From Dugong dugon (lineage: Eukaryota > Chordata > Mammalia > Sirenia > Dugongidae): DNA of 64,000 nt. The notes beneath the pieces were generated by a model, which worked only from the letters and a program-made list of their open reading frames with translations, was not told where the DNA came from and did no database searches. Both the position numbers and the translations under genes were made by a program. Where the stretch lies: the NCBI GenBank assembly GCA_030035585.1, contig CM057482.1, forward strand, positions 15,053,001 through 15,117,000, given 5' to 3'. Below, in pieces: positions 31,881 through 43,517 of this stretch (position 1 is the first letter of the stretch; every line of letters starts with the position of its first letter).

Positions 31881-33673
31881 TGAAAGGAACGGGTTCAAAG
31901 CCCTGGTTCTGACAGATACACGTCATTCTCAGGGCTTGAGTGCCCGGTTTTTGGAAAGCAGATGGAGGGGCTGCTACAGCTGGGCATCCCCAGGACTGGC
32001 GACATTCCCAGGGCTCCCCCCAGCCTCACTGACATCCCTCAGCCTGGAGACCAGGAGCACCCGACAGCAGAGGGCACCAGAGGCCTGTCTCTGGTTTCCC
32101 CATCCCTGGTCTCTGGTGCCACACTGCAGGTGTTGGTGGTGCTGGCTCAGTAGGAGGGTGACACTTGGGACCTGACGGGACAGATCTCAAGGACCGCTCC
32201 TTTTTTGGTTCATTGTGACTGTGGGTGAGTGTTTGTAAGATTCAGTCCTATCCCTCGGTAGCCTCCAAAGAACACCTGGGGACCGGGAGCCAAGGACCGC
32301 CTTATAGTCTTATAGAAGCAAGCCTGGCACTGCCTTCAACTGTCCTGAGTCAGCCCCAGAGTGAGGCTGGAAGGGAAGCCAGGAGCCAGAGCAGAGCATC
32401 AGCGGGCACAGCTTACCTACAGCAGGCCCCGCTTGCCTGAGCAGTGTGAGGTTAGGTCCGTCCCCAGGCTTCTCCTCTGACTCTGCAGATCCCACCATTG
32501 TACTTTTGCCCCTTGAGCACACTGCTTTCATTTCTATTAAAATGCAGCTTCCGGTTGTCTTTTTGGGGTTGGGATGAGGCGGGAGTTGCCGAGGGCAGGG
32601 CTCACCGAGATGTTTTTAAAGATTGACTCTAGTGTGAATGAAGGATTTGAGAGCTTCATCCCTACAAAGAGCCTGGCAGCTGAGTGAGCACCGCTAAGTC
32701 CCTTTCCCTCCCCGGGTCTCAGTTTCCTTCTCTGTAAAAAGGAGTTTTGAGTGAGCTTTGAGTCCCTTCCAGCTTTAGTAACCTGCGCTCTTGGGGGCAG
32801 GCTTCACTCGTCAGGAATGGGGAGACAGCCTGGCCCTGGGAAAGGGGTGAAAGGAGGAGGAGGGGGCCGCCAATAGGGCACAGGGGGCAGGACGGGGGAC
32901 ACTTGGGCTACTGAGAGCCACTAGCTGGATGGTGATGTTTTGCCGGGTGTGGCTGAATTGCCTGCACCCTCTTGCTTGTCTTTAGTTTCAGAGTTTACGT
33001 TTCTCCAGATCATGTAAAGACCAAGGTCAGGTCAAGTCCATTAAGCCTACCCTAGTTGGCCCAAAGTCAAACAGAAGAGGTTGCCAGTGGCACTGGGCCT
33101 CCCGGCTCTCCCTCCTGCCCTCTCTCTGGGTGTTGTTCCTTGTCTCCTGGCTCTGGCCACCTCCCACTGGGGTGTGAGGTCTGGCCTGGACTCTGGAGGC
33201 CTGGTCAAGCCCAGTCTGCCAGAAAGTCAGGTGACGGGCACTCCAGGCAGTCACCTTTTGGGGGTGTTGTGGGGGCATGTCCGCCTGGCTTCCTGTTGCT
33301 CAGTGGGTGGGGGGAGCTTCCTTCCACTTAGAATGCCTCTGCTGCCCCTTCCCACAACCCTCCCCAGGCCACTAGTCAGGCTCCTTGGTGAAAAGGAGGC
33401 AGGAGCTCTTCCCAGCAGGAGTCCAGGATCTGCAGAGGCGTCTTTTAGCTGCGGTTTTGCTGGATAAGCGAAGAGTTCCTTCAGCTCTCGTTCCTCCAAC
33501 CCTGGAAGGATAGGACTATAGCAGGGAAGGAGGCCACTCCTAACCCTTCCCCAGCTCCACAGTGCCGCTGCTCCTCTCTGCTCCAGAGGCAAGCAGGGCA
33601 ATGCAGAGCTAACCGAAAGCTGTTCTGTTTCTTAGATGTTCTGAGAGGCTTCTCTGTCTCTAGCTTAGTTGTT
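31881..33673. other. GC-rich single-copy sequence
   Basis: Several overlapping frames (31936-32175, 33081-33467 and their antisense partners) reflect high GC rather than coding. I see no domain, no splice-bounded conserved frame and no CpG island of clear density. A weak plus-strand MIR core is near 32700-32770. Confidence 0.4.
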
Positions 33674-33798
33674 GGAGACCTGGTGGTGCCGTGGTTAAAC
33701 GTTCGGCTGCTAACCAAAAAGTTGGCAGTTCAAATTCACCGGCTGCTCCTTGGAAACCTTATGGGGCATTTCTACTCTGTCCTATAGGGTCACTATGT
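33674..33798 (+). mobile_element. AfroSINE, 3'-shortened
   Basis: GGAGACCTGGTGGTGCCGTGG head to CCTATAGGGTCACTATG. Confidence 0.9.
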
Positions 33799-33919
33799 AA
33801 GTTCCTTGAGGCCTGGCAGATGAGTTTTTGGTGTTTTTTTGTCCTCTTGACTTGTTGGTACTGTCATGCTCCGTCCCTGGTGGATATCTTTTTATTCCAT
33901 CAAGTCTACCTACCCACGT

Positions 33920-33939
33920 TATTCATTCATTCATTCATT
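33920..33939. repeat. (ATTC)n microsatellite
   Basis: ATTCATTCATTCATTCATTG. Confidence 0.9.
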
Positions 33940-34479
33940 GAGGCCTGCCGTGGGTGCAACCAGGAGAAGAACATGGACCTTAAAGGGCTCTGAGCCTAGT
34001 GGGGTGACCAAGGTCTTACAATTCACGGTGGTGGTGTGGGTTCTCACAGGGGCATCCAGGGGAGAGGGTGAACAAATGACTGTGGAGTCCAAGAAGAGAC
34101 TCTTCCGTTTTTTCAGACTGGTGAGCCTTGAGACTTGAGTGTCTCACCTCTCCCACCTCCCCACCCCCAAAGTGAGTCAAACTCAGAGACATAACGGACA
34201 GGGAGTTTCCAGTTCTTATCCAGATCTGAACATTATGAGCTACCCTGGGAAAAATGTTGAGGCCTGTTTGAAAAGGGCATCAGTGCCCTTGCCTGAGAGG
34301 TGAGGACTCCTTCTTTCTGGGGGCTTTCCCATAGTCCTTGCCTTGTTGTCACCCTCAGGTGGTCAGCTGGACCTTCAGGGAAGCTCTGACTTCCTGGGCT
34401 TTGGAGGCAAAGCTTCTTTTTGGGGGATTGGATGGCTGGAAGCCTAGCCCAAGTCAGCAGTCATCACATGGAAGGAGCA

Positions 34480-34675
34480 CTGAAGTAGGAGTCCTGGGCT
34501 CAGACTCTGGTCCAAGCTCTGCCATTATCTCGTGTGAAACAATCATCTCTCTGGGCCTTAGTTTCTCCATCTGTAAAGCAAGCATTCAAGACTGCATTTA
34601 CAAGGGTACTCCAAGAATAAGATGGGATAATGGATGCAAAGGTGATGTGAAAGTAGAAAGTGCTATACATATGCC
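34480..34675 (+). repeat. MIR SINE
   Basis: CCTGGGCTCAGACTCTGG, CTCTGCCATTATCTC, TTAGTTTCTCCATCTGTAAAGC and AGAAAGTGCTATACAT in MIR order. Confidence 0.75.
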
Positions 34676-34684
34676 AGGGTTTTC

Positions 34685-34736
34685 TTCATTCATTCATTCA
34701 CTCATTCATTCATCCACCCATGCATGTATTCATTCA
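34685..34736. repeat. (CATT)n imperfect microsatellite
   Basis: Interrupted CATT repeats ending in ATTCATTCAACAG. Confidence 0.85.
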
Positions 34737-34739
34737 ACA

Positions 34740-35239
34740 GAAAATGACAAAGTGTCCATTGGGTGCAATGATTACACAATACTAAGTGTTTAGGGCCAAG
34801 AATAGGGAGACGTTGCTGTAGAGTTGGCCTCTGACCACATCTCCTCCTGCCTCACTGTCTGCAGGGGAGAAAGAAGACTGGCGCTGATGGGGCAGTGGGC
34901 ATCGGTGCCCCTGGCTGGGAGGGTGGCCGCCAGCCCTGACATTGCCCTGGAATGAACTCCCAGAGTCGGTAGGCTGTGCTGCCTGGGACTTGGCAATGCC
35001 AGGGATTTCTCCCTCTCTCAGTTAGGGTAGGGTTTGTACTGAACAGGGTCAAGGGTTGTTTTTCTGCTTTGTCATCTTGACCCCAGAGACTGCCTTATCT
35101 GTTAACCAGCAGCAAGGGTTCATTGGCCATTCATTGGGCAAACATCACGTCCTGGGATGTGTGGGATGTGTGAGGGAGAATCCAGCAGCAGCTACAGCAG
35201 ACCACCTTCGGAGACAGCTCAATGAACTCACAGCTGGCT
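34740..35239. other. Single-copy sequence
   Basis: Nothing identified. Confidence 0.4.
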
Positions 35240-35405
35240 CTTGAATGTGAAGGACCTGGGTTCAAGTTAGGTGGGTGAATTTGGACAAGGTGATTGACCT
35301 TAATGACACTCAACTTCCCTATCTGTAATATGGGACTCTTAATACCTGCTCCGCATGCCTGGTGAGGATAAAGTGAGAGTTGTGAGGGAACTTGGAAAGA
35401 TTGTA
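35240..35405 (+). repeat. MIR SINE
   Basis: GACCTGGGTTCAAGTTAG, AACTTCCCTATCTGTAATATGGG and GGTGAGGATAAAGTGAGAG. Confidence 0.75.
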
Positions 35406-35433
35406 CAGATTCTTCCACCTCCTCCTCTTCCGT

Positions 35434-35441
35434 TGACGTCA
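35434..35441. promoter_or_regulatory. Palindromic CRE/ATF motif
   Basis: TGACGTCA, the full CREB/ATF palindrome, with a CpG retained. Isolated motif; function unknown. Confidence 0.35.
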
Positions 35442-35449
35442 ATTCATCA

Positions 35450-36900
35450 TCAACATCATCATGTCTGATTCAAATGTATTGTATCTAATATACAGGCTGG
35501 GTACAATAAAGGCTACGTGATTCATGCATGCCTCAGTTTCTGGGTCTCAGGCTCCTGGGGATGTGAAGTGTCAGTTGTAGCCACTGCTTCTGAACTGTGA
35601 CTAAAATAAGACAGCACCTGTTTAAAGGGGAGGGGGAAAGAAGCCCAGGCGTCTCCTTAAGCCCCACTTCCAAGCCAGCTCCCTGCATTGCTCTTCCTCC
35701 CTCCCTGAAGGTCCTGGGGACTTAGCCTGTGGCAGTTTCCTCATTAATTCCTCCACCAATCATGAGGTTAGGTTGCTCTGTCCCGGAGCCTGGCTGGTGG
35801 TGGAAACCAGCTTCCCAGCACAGCACCGTCCTCGTGGGTGCTTCTGAAGACCAGCGCACGAGTCCTTTTATAATGGGGGCTTCTTGCTAATCAGAGATGG
35901 GAAACACACTGGGCAACAACATGGTGAGCACAGGGAAGGGCAAAGATTCCAGAAATCCCAGATTTCTTCAGCCTCAGGCCCTGACAACCGGAGGCCCTGC
36001 TGGACCCATTCTTTCTGAGTCGGGCTGGGTGAAGAGGGTGGGAGCCAGTGGTTTTTGACCTGCTGCATCATCTCACTCCCAGTTTCTGGGGATTTCCAGC
36101 CTGATGAACTACTCGCCTGATCCCACCAGCCTCCTCTATCCCAGCATTGTCTATATGCCTGCTCCTGGAAGCAAGAAAGATGCTGGATTCCTCCCTGTGT
36201 CCTCCGGGCTAACACAAGCCTGGCTCAGAGGAGGCCAGTGACGCTGGCTGTAGGTGCGAGACGGTCTCCAGGGTCATTGGCTCACAGCTCTCCAGCGTTC
36301 TCTGGGGAGAGTCTGTATGGCCAATGTGGTTATCCAGATGGTGGTCGCCTTGCTGGGTTCTCCTCTTCTGATAGAGCCCTCTGGGGGCTTCTGTGACATG
36401 TCTACTCAGTGGGACAGCCATTGAAGTCTGTCCCCATCTCATTCCTCCTTGGCTCAATGACCCCTGAATATCTGGTTTACTGGTAAGGATTGGTTGATTT
36501 CTTGTCCTAACTCTATTCTACCACATGTCATAGAGATTGTAACCCAAAGGATTCTGGGTCTCAGAATCACAGAATACCTGAGTAGGAGGAAACCTGGGAC
36601 AGTGTGGTCTAGACTCATCATACGACTGAAAAGAAAATTTAGATAAAAAATTGTTTGGATGGCGCCCCTCAAATGTGATGGCTTTGATGTCAATCCCACT
36701 AGCTGTTTGTCCACAAGTAATGTGGAAGGGTCAAAGTGGGCATGGGTTAAGGCAGGGCCCACACAGATGCGTCCTATCCATCAGCAGGCATCCATAGGGT
36801 ATTCAGATTTGGGCGACCTGGCAGGAGAAAAAGGAGGTGCAGAGGATCGTTGGGTTTTACTGATTAAACTTTGAGGTTTAACCACCCGCAATTGACTTTA
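35450..36900. other. Single-copy sequence
   Basis: No recognised repeat or exon. The frames at 35868-36215 and 36209-36457 (minus) are unsupported. Confidence 0.4.
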
Positions 36901-36903
36901 GGA

Positions 36904-37110
36904 GGTAGTCCTGGTGGTGCAACAGTTGGGTGCTTGGCTGCTAGCTGCAAGGTTGGCCATTTGAACCCACCAGCTGCTACGCAGGAGAAAAGACCTAGCG
37001 ATCTGCTCCCATAAAGATTACAGCCTAGGAAACCTCATGGGGCAGTTCTACTCTGTCCTATAGAGTTGCTATGAGTCAGAACCGACTCGATGGCACACAA
37101 CAACAACAAT
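36904..37110 (+). mobile_element. AfroSINE, long subtype, CAA tail
   Basis: GGTAGTCCTGGTGGTGCAAC head, AAAGATTACAGCCTAGG middle, GACTCGATGGCACACAACAACAACAA end. Duplication TGACTTTAGGA (36893-36903) / TGACTTCAGGA (37114-37124). Confidence 0.9.
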
Positions 37111-37121
37111 GACTGACTTCA

Positions 37122-37328
37122 GGAATCCCTGGGTGGTGCAAATAGTTAACACGCGTGACTGCTAATTGAAAGGTTGGCCGTTTGAGTCCACCCACAGGTG
37201 CCTTGAAAAAACAGCCTGGTGACATACTTCTGAAAAATCAGTCACTGAAAATCCTATGGAGCACAGTTCTACTGTGACACGCATGAGGTCGCCATGAGTC
37301 AGAGTCAACTTGGCATGAACTGTTTTTA
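37122..37328 (+). mobile_element. AfroSINE (GGTGCAAATAGTT subtype), inserted at the end of its neighbour
   Basis: Starts AGGAATCCCTGGGTGGTGC. ACTGACTTCA flanks it at 37112-37121 and 37329-37338. It landed inside the right duplication of the SINE at 36904-37110, so it is the younger of the two. Confidence 0.9.
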
Positions 37329-37339
37329 ACTGACTTCAA

Positions 37340-38284
37340 GGCCCATTATCTGCTGCCATTTTCAAACTGGCCCAGGCTGAATGTGAACCACGAGTGCTCA
37401 AGGTTCCTGGGAAGGAATGAGATTTGCTCTGGGAGGTTTCCCTCATCGCCCAGCATCTCATCTCAGCGTGGGTTGCCCGTGCTCTACCTGTCATCAAATG
37501 CTCACTAACTCTTGTGAAATGGTAACAAAGAAAACCAACCACCGGCAGTTAGGGCTGTTTGCTCAAGGTGGCATGCGGTGGAGGAAGGACACAGACCTCT
37601 GGAGGCAGGCAGATCTTAGTCCTGCTACTCTCAACTTGTGTGATGGTGGGCGAGTATTCTCTCCCTCCACAAAGAATGTAATGTCATACATGGCCCTGTG
37701 CGGCATCTATCAGAAGGCAGCATCTGCTCGCTCTGCTTCTCTAGAGTGGCTGCAGTCACGCCGGCAGGCCTTCGTGCACAGCTGACTGCAGGGAGAGAGG
37801 GCTCCCGCGGGACCCCAGACCCAAGGCCACCTCGAAGGCAGCCAGGCTTCCAGGCATCCCCTAACATCAGCCTCTCCGCTGGGCCCGCTGGTGCCTGGAG
37901 GTCTCTCTCCTGGGTGGGAGGGAGAGGCTGCACCCGGGAGTCCTCCGCCCCTGCCCACCAAGCTCCTCCCACACTACTGGCTGGTGGATATCCTTCCGGG
38001 AGCAGGGCTAGACACCCAAAATCAATTTGCTAAAAGCCAATTTTCCAAATGATCAATTCACTGGATGACTAATTTGCCATAGGACTGAGGATTCGTTTTT
38101 AAATTTCAGTTTCCCTGCAGCTTTGCACAGCAGTTCTGGCAGCAAATTTTGCGTGAGTGTCAGATTTTCATATGTTGAACATGACTCCAGCGTTCCAGAT
38201 TTGACAACGAATGGACAGTTTTGCCCCTACCTCTGCCAACAAATCCACCCAGTCTCTGCTTTCTAGGTGGCCTTTCTTTCAGAT
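37340..38284. other. Single-copy sequence, GC-rich at 37.7-38.0 kb
   Basis: Three overlapping frames (37698-38033 +, 37972-37631 -, 37961-37710 -) coincide with the GC-rich part. No recognisable protein family. A curious run of near-palindromic TTGC/AATT words lies at 38020-38075. Confidence 0.4.
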
Positions 38285-38452
38285 GGAGCCCTGGTGGCGC
38301 AGTGGTTAAGAGCTCAGGCTGCTAACCAAAAGGTTAGCAGTTGGAATCCACCAGGCACTCCTTGGAAACCCTGTAGGGCTATTCTCCTCTGTCCTACACA
38401 TTCGCTATGAGTCGGAATAGACTGGAGGGCAACAGGTTAATGGTTTTTTTTT
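38285..38452 (+). mobile_element. AfroSINE, short subtype
   Basis: GGAGCCCTGGTGGCGCAGTG head, ACCAAAAGGTTAGCAGTTGGAATCC, GAGTCGGAATAGACTGG end and a T-run. Confidence 0.95.
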
Positions 38453-38918
38453 GAATGCAGTTTCTGTGTTCCGTATTTTAGCAAACTTGCATGGGCCCTG
38501 TATCTGCCTCTTGGAAACGGTAATGACAGTAGATTCCTGTTGTGGTGGAGGCCCAGCCCCTTCCTCTGAGGGGGCCCAGCACCTCGTATTGGGGCAATTT
38601 AAAGGGATGAAAGACAGTGATTTTGCTTGCACACTTGGATTTGTGGCCTCTGATTCATACCTGCATTGTTACTACCTATCATTTTAATAAAAGCTGTAAT
38701 AAATGCTAAAATAGTATGTCTGAGTGAAGAGATCCAATCTTTTCTTTATTTAGTTTTAAAATTTTAGAATCTGAAGTTTGGTTTAGAACCATCTCATTGC
38801 CAGCATGCAGGACCGTAAAATTTGCTGATCACCCGAAACCAGCAGTGTAAGATCTTGAGTTACGGGAAAAACAATCAGGTATTTCAATTCTTGATTTCCC
38901 ATATGTATATGTATGTAT
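38453..38918. other. Single-copy sequence
   Basis: Nothing identified. Confidence 0.4.
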
Positions 38919-39080
38919 GGAGCCCTGGTGGCACACTGGTTAAGAGCTTGGCTGCTAACCAAAAGGTCGGCAGTTCCAACCTACCAGCTGCTCTTTGGAA
39001 ACCCTATGGGGCAGTACTACTCTATCCTATAGGGTAGCTATGAGCTGGAATTGACTCGATGACACATAACAACAACAACA
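38919..39080 (+). mobile_element. AfroSINE, short subtype, CAA tail
   Basis: GGAGCCCTGGTGGCACACTGG head and GACTCGATGACACATAACAACAACAACA end. Confidence 0.95.
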
Positions 39081-39089
39081 TATCCGTAT

Positions 39090-39190
39090 GTCTATATCTA
39101 TTCCTATCACTATATTTGTTTGTATATCTCTATCTCTATTTTTATCTCTCTCTGTCTCTGTCTCTATTACATCTATCTCTATCTTATCAT
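39090..39190 (+). repeat. Imperfect (TCTATC/TCTG)n pyrimidine tract
   Basis: About 100 bp of CTATCT, CTCTCTCTGTCTCTGTCTCTAT-like words. Confidence 0.8.
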
Positions 39191-39328
39191 CTCAGCAGGC
39201 AATTCAAAAAAGCATATTAGTCTTAAATATTTTAGTATGCTTTGGAATGTATGATTTTTCTTTACTGATAGTTTTCCTTCTTAATAGGCTTTGCTTACAT
39301 TTGCACCTGTTCGTATACTTATAACCAA

Positions 39329-39575
39329 GAAACAAACAAACAAACAAAAAAAAACAAAGCCTGTTGCTGTCGGGGAGATCCCAGCTCACGGCGACCCCCT
39401 GTGTTGCGGAGTAGATCTTCTCCATAGGGTTTTCTTGGTACTCGACAGCAGCAAACAACACCAGTCTTTACAGAAACAGATCCCCAGGCCTTTCTTCTGC
39501 GGTGCTGCTGAGTTGGTTCGAACTGCCCTTTCAATTAGTAGTCAAGTGCAAATCATTTGCGCCACCCAGGAACCT
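39329..39575 (-). mobile_element. AfroSINE, inverse, long, with AAAC-repeat tail
   Basis: AAACAAACAAACAAAC (from 39329) then CCTGTTGCTGTCGGGGAGATCCC to GCCACCCAGGAACC. Confidence 0.85.
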
Positions 39576-39654
39576 CGTTTGTCACCCAGTGAATGTAAAT
39601 TATTCCCCTTTGCCTCTTTATTGGGCCGCATGGTATCTTGAACAGAACACCGTG

Positions 39655-39775
39655 CAGGTGACTTCTGGGTGAGTTAATTTCACAGGGTTTCAATGCCTTC
39701 ATCTGCAAAGTGGGCTAAAAACATAAACATCTACCTGATAAGGTTGCTGTGAGTATGAAGAGATAATGGGTGGGA
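39655..39775 (+). repeat. MIR fragment
   Basis: TTTCAATGCCTTCATCTGCAAAGTGGGC and GATAAGGTTGCTGTGAGTATGAAGAGAT. Confidence 0.7.
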
Positions 39776-39929
39776 AAAGGGAAAACACTGTCATCTTTAC
39801 ATGGAGCTGTGCGGATGTAGGATGTTAATTTGGTTTGAAATCTGGATTGGAAGAGCAAGGCCCAATGTGTACTGTCCTTTAGAAGAAAGCTAGTCTAGGC
39901 TAGGGGGAAAAAATTGCATGACCAGGATA

Positions 39930-40470
39930 AAAACCAGATAGGTTCTCCCCTGCTTAAACCCTTCATGGGCTCCCCCCACCCCATCCCCCATCGAGACTGG
40001 ATTCTTTGCTGGTCTGGAAGGTCATGTCAGCCTTATCACAGTCCCCTCTTCCCTGCATGACTCTGAGCTCCAATCACACTGACTCTCAGCAGATTTCTGC
40101 AATGTTCTGTGCGCCTTCCTGCCTCAGGACCTTTGAGCAAGCCGTTTGCACATTCCCATTTCTTTAACAAAGACCTTCTTTAAGTCTTAGCAACAGTATC
40201 ACTTTTTCCGGGAAGCTGCCCATGACCCTCCCACAGATTACCCCGTCCGGCCAGCACTCTCTGTTAGCACCTTGTACTTATTCTTTGAAACATCAGTGAT
40301 AACAGCAGGTAATTAATTCATCATGTAATTGCTTAATTGCTCTTTCGAGTAGACCATGAACACTCTAAAGTCAGAGGCTGTGTCTGTCTTGTTCACTGCT
40401 GTGCTGCAGCATTTTGCACTATGCCTGGCACATAACAGGGCTCAGTAAACAATTTTGGAATGAATGGATG
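39930..40470 (+). mobile_element. L2 LINE 3' end
   Basis: L2 landmarks in order: CTTCATGGGCTCCCC, GCCTCAGGACCTTTG, GGAAGCTGCCCATGACC, CAGCACTCTCTGTTAGCACCTTG, GTCTGTCTTGTTCACTGCTGTG, and GCCTGGCACATAACAGGGCTCAGTAAAC followed by TGGAATGAATG. Confidence 0.88.
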
Positions 40471-40778
40471 TGTGTAAGCATGATCAGAGTTGGCTGAGCT
40501 TCTATTTTGGGGCAGTAGGGTTGGGGTAGAGGGTGATGAACATCTGTAAGACACCCCTCTTTTGATTTTCTCATTCTGGTACTCCCTAAACAAATAAATG
40601 GACAATGTATAGAATAAGTCGTGCCCCCCCATTAAATTTTTTTTAAGGAACCGTAGAATATTGATGCTGAAGGGATGCTAGTTCAACACTGACCTTTGCA
40701 AAACAAGGAAGGCTAAGACCCCTGGATGTAAACTGAGGATGCCTGGCCCACCTCTTCAGCTTCCGCAACTCCTTCCTT

Positions 40779-40854
40779 CAGTTCTACTCTGTCTATAGAG
40801 TTGCTGTGAGTTGGAATGGACACGGCGGCAAAGGGTTTGGTTTTTTTTTTGGTT
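40779..40854 (+). mobile_element. AfroSINE, 5'-truncated
   Basis: CAGTTCTACTCTGTCTATAGAG to GGCAAAGGGTTTGG and a T-run. Confidence 0.85.
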
Positions 40855-40999
40855 TCCTTTGGTTCAGAATGTTGGACACTAATGCCTTAAGCCATTATTA
40901 GGTGCCATATTGGGGGGAGGTTAGAGGATAGCCAGCTGCGAGCTGGCCCGTGGGAATGGGTGGGAGGACGAAGCGCTGAGGCGGGGAACACTGGCCCGG

Positions 41000-41180
41000 G
41001 GATGGAGAGAGCACAGTTCTCTTCCTGAGCTGTCACACCCCGACTGTGGAGCCTCCCATGAGCTGCCTACCCTTTTGGAGTCTCTGTTTCTTCATCTATC
41101 AAATGGGCTAATAACCTTGCCCCTAGACTGCCACTCACCAGAGAGGCTGTGAAGGGTTTCATGAGGAGACAGAAGTTGCA
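41000..41180 (+). repeat. MIR SINE, diverged
   Basis: GGAGTCTCTGTTTCTTCATCTATCAAATGGGCTAATAACC-type core around 41078-41115. Confidence 0.65.
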
Positions 41181-42083
41181 CTGCCTAATTTCTGAAGCCA
41201 TCCCATAATTCTCAGGGTGTCTCAGCGTCTGGCCTGGGAGTAACAGGATGGTCTTAGCAGAAGTCCAAGACAAAGCAGTGTGGGAAGAGGTTGCCGCTTA
41301 AGCAGGGGGAGAGGAAGGGAGCATCCCTTGGAAACATCCACTTGTCTTGGCCCCTCCCTGATGGGCCACCTGCCCCACCCTCCCTGAGCAGGTTAACTGT
41401 TGGCACACCGTCTCTCACTCAGAGCCACAAGGGTTCCAAGCTCATCGCTGGATTCCTGTTGGAAAAGCCTATCGACGGCAAATAGACTGAGTTGTGCTTT
41501 TTTAAGAAAAGTCAACGTTTCCTCTGACATTTGGTGAGGGAGCTACTGAATGCTTCTCAGCACTGTGGGGACCCCAGTCCTCGCTCCTCCCAGTCCAACA
41601 GCCAATCAGGGCCTTTGATAGGAGAGCACTGTCTTAGATCAGCAGCACCAAGGGAGAACCTGGTTTTGCTCTAGGGCACATCCCCGGCCTCTCCTCCCGC
41701 GTCCTCAGGCGTCCTCAGGCGTCCTCAGGCGTTAGAGCTTCAGCCCTGGCCGAGCCCCTCCCTCGGGGATGGCAGAGCACTCTGACCTGGCTTCGTCAGC
41801 CTCTCCCTCTGCCCAGCCCATCCTCGCTCCCTCTTCCCTAGCACACAGGAACACAGTCCAAAGGCCAGTGTTGTGGCCCAGCTTCCTTTCTCTCCTGCTC
41901 CACAATCTACATTCCTTTCCGCTGTCTTCCCAGCCCCTACACTGGGGGACTAAAGAGACCACCAATCATGTGGAGATGCAATGGGGACAGAGAGGCAGGA
42001 GAAGCCACTGGAGGCTGGAATAGTCAGAGAGGCCTTCCTGGAGGAGGAGGAGGCCCTGGGCTTGGCTCTAGGGAATGGATGAG
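41181..42083. other. Single-copy sequence
   Basis: No exon supported. An old interspersed-repeat phrase (AGGCCTTCCTGGAGGAGGAGG) occurs near 42030. Confidence 0.4.
41701..41730. repeat. 10-bp perfect tandem repeat x3
   Basis: GTCCTCAGGC repeated three times without change. Confidence 0.95.
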
Positions 42084-42602
42084 GGCGGTGGTGGTTCAGT
42101 GGTAGAATTCTTGCCTTCCACGTGGAAGACACCGGTTAGAGTCCCATCCAATGCGCCTCGTGCTCAACCACCACCTGTCCATCCGTGGAGGCTTGTATGC
42201 TGCTGTGATGCTGAACAGGTTTCAGCGAAGCTTCTAGACTAAGAGGAGCCCTGTGGCTAAGTGGTTAAAGATTTAAACTGCTAACCAAAAGGTGGGGAGT
42301 TAGAATCTACCAGCTGCTCCTAGGAAACCCTATGGGGCAGTTCTGCTCTTCTTCAGGGTCACTATGAGCTGAAATCGACCTGATGAAAATAGGGTTTTTT
42401 TTTTGGTTTTCTAGACTAAGATGGACTTGGGAGAAAGGCTTGATGATCTACTTCTGAAAATCAGCCAAAAAAAACTCCTATGGATCATTACTGATCCTCA
42501 GTTGATCATGAAGATGGTGCAGGACCGGGCAGTATGTCATTCCATTGAGATGGGGTTGCCGTGACTTGGGGTTGACTCAACGGCAGCTAACAACAACAAC
42601 AA
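42084..42602 (+). mobile_element. SINE with tRNA-Gly-like head, split by an AfroSINE
   Basis: The head GGTGGTTCAGTGGTAGAATTC with a GGTTAGAGTCCCATCCAATG B-box region starts at about 42085. The body continues to 42244, is interrupted by an AfroSINE, and resumes at ATGGACTTGGGAGAAAGG (42421). It ends GACTCAACGGCAGCTAACAACAACAACAA. Confidence 0.88.
42245..42408 (+). mobile_element. AfroSINE nested in the tRNA-Gly SINE, 13-bp duplication
   Basis: GGAGCCCTGTGGCTAAGTGG head to a T-run. TTCTAGACTAAGA at 42232-42244 is repeated exactly at 42409-42421. Confidence 0.95.
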
Positions 42603-43289
42603 GGTTTGGAGAAATACAAAGAAAGAGGGATAGGCAACTGAAGTAGGAGCTGAAGGGTGGATATAAGAAGCCTCGTTGAAGACAGAGGTGTGGCACAGGT
42701 CACTGGGTGGGGTGGGTGTGTGCCTGCGGAACTGGGAGGGGACTGGCTAAGAGTAGGTTGAGAAGCCACGGCCGAGTGGTTTGCTTTGATACAGAACCCA
42801 GTGGTCCTTGGCTGTAGTTGTTTTAGCTAAATAAAGCAGTCACTGTGATTTTGAAACCACAGCGGGCTTGTCCCACTGCGATGGTAACTAATCATGGATT
42901 GTAATTGTTGAAACACAGGGAGGTGTTTTGACCTGAATAGTAATCATGTGACAGGCCTCCTTTGGTGTCTGCCCACAGCCAGCCCGCTAGCCATGGGCAT
43001 GTCTCAGCACACCACACCTCGCTCCAGAAGCTTGGCCCGGGCAAAGGTGAAGCCAGGGGCAGCTTCCACCCTGGCACCGGGAACTGTCTTCTCTGACTCT
43101 TCGCTAGGCCGGCTGCAGCGGTGGAGAGAACCACAGAGGGACCTGGTTCAAATCCTTGCCTGTAAGCAGAGGACAACAGCCCCTTGCTGGCAGGGTTGCT
43201 GGGGTTGAAATAAGGTGCAGGGGAGGGCATCTGCATTTGGCAGACACTGGATCAGTGAGAGCTGGACTGCTGTTAGTAGCAAAGCAAAA
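42603..43289. other. Single-copy sequence
   Basis: Nothing identified. Confidence 0.4.
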
Positions 43290-43517
43290 GTGACCATTTT
43301 ACAGATGAAGAGACTGAGCCCCAAGGGGCAGCTTGACCACAGTCATACAGTCACACAGAGATTTGGGGCTTTCGAAGGACTCTCACGAGCATCCTCTCAT
43401 CTCATGTTCATGGTCACTCAGAGTCACTGAGTTATTTTATCTCTCTGAGCCTCAGTTTCCTCATTTGCGAATCAGGGATTATTAATGCCTATCTGATACA
43501 GCAATTTGGAAGGTTAA
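43290..43517. repeat. Two MIR fragments in opposite orientation
   Basis: Inverse core ACCATTTTACAGATGAAGAGACTGAG at about 43293; plus core CTGAGCCTCAGTTTCCTCATTTGCGAA at about 43446. Confidence 0.7.

Noticed and set aside
37631-38033. Cluster of overlapping frames on both strands
   Set aside because: Explained by GC content; no splice-bounded conserved frame can be singled out.
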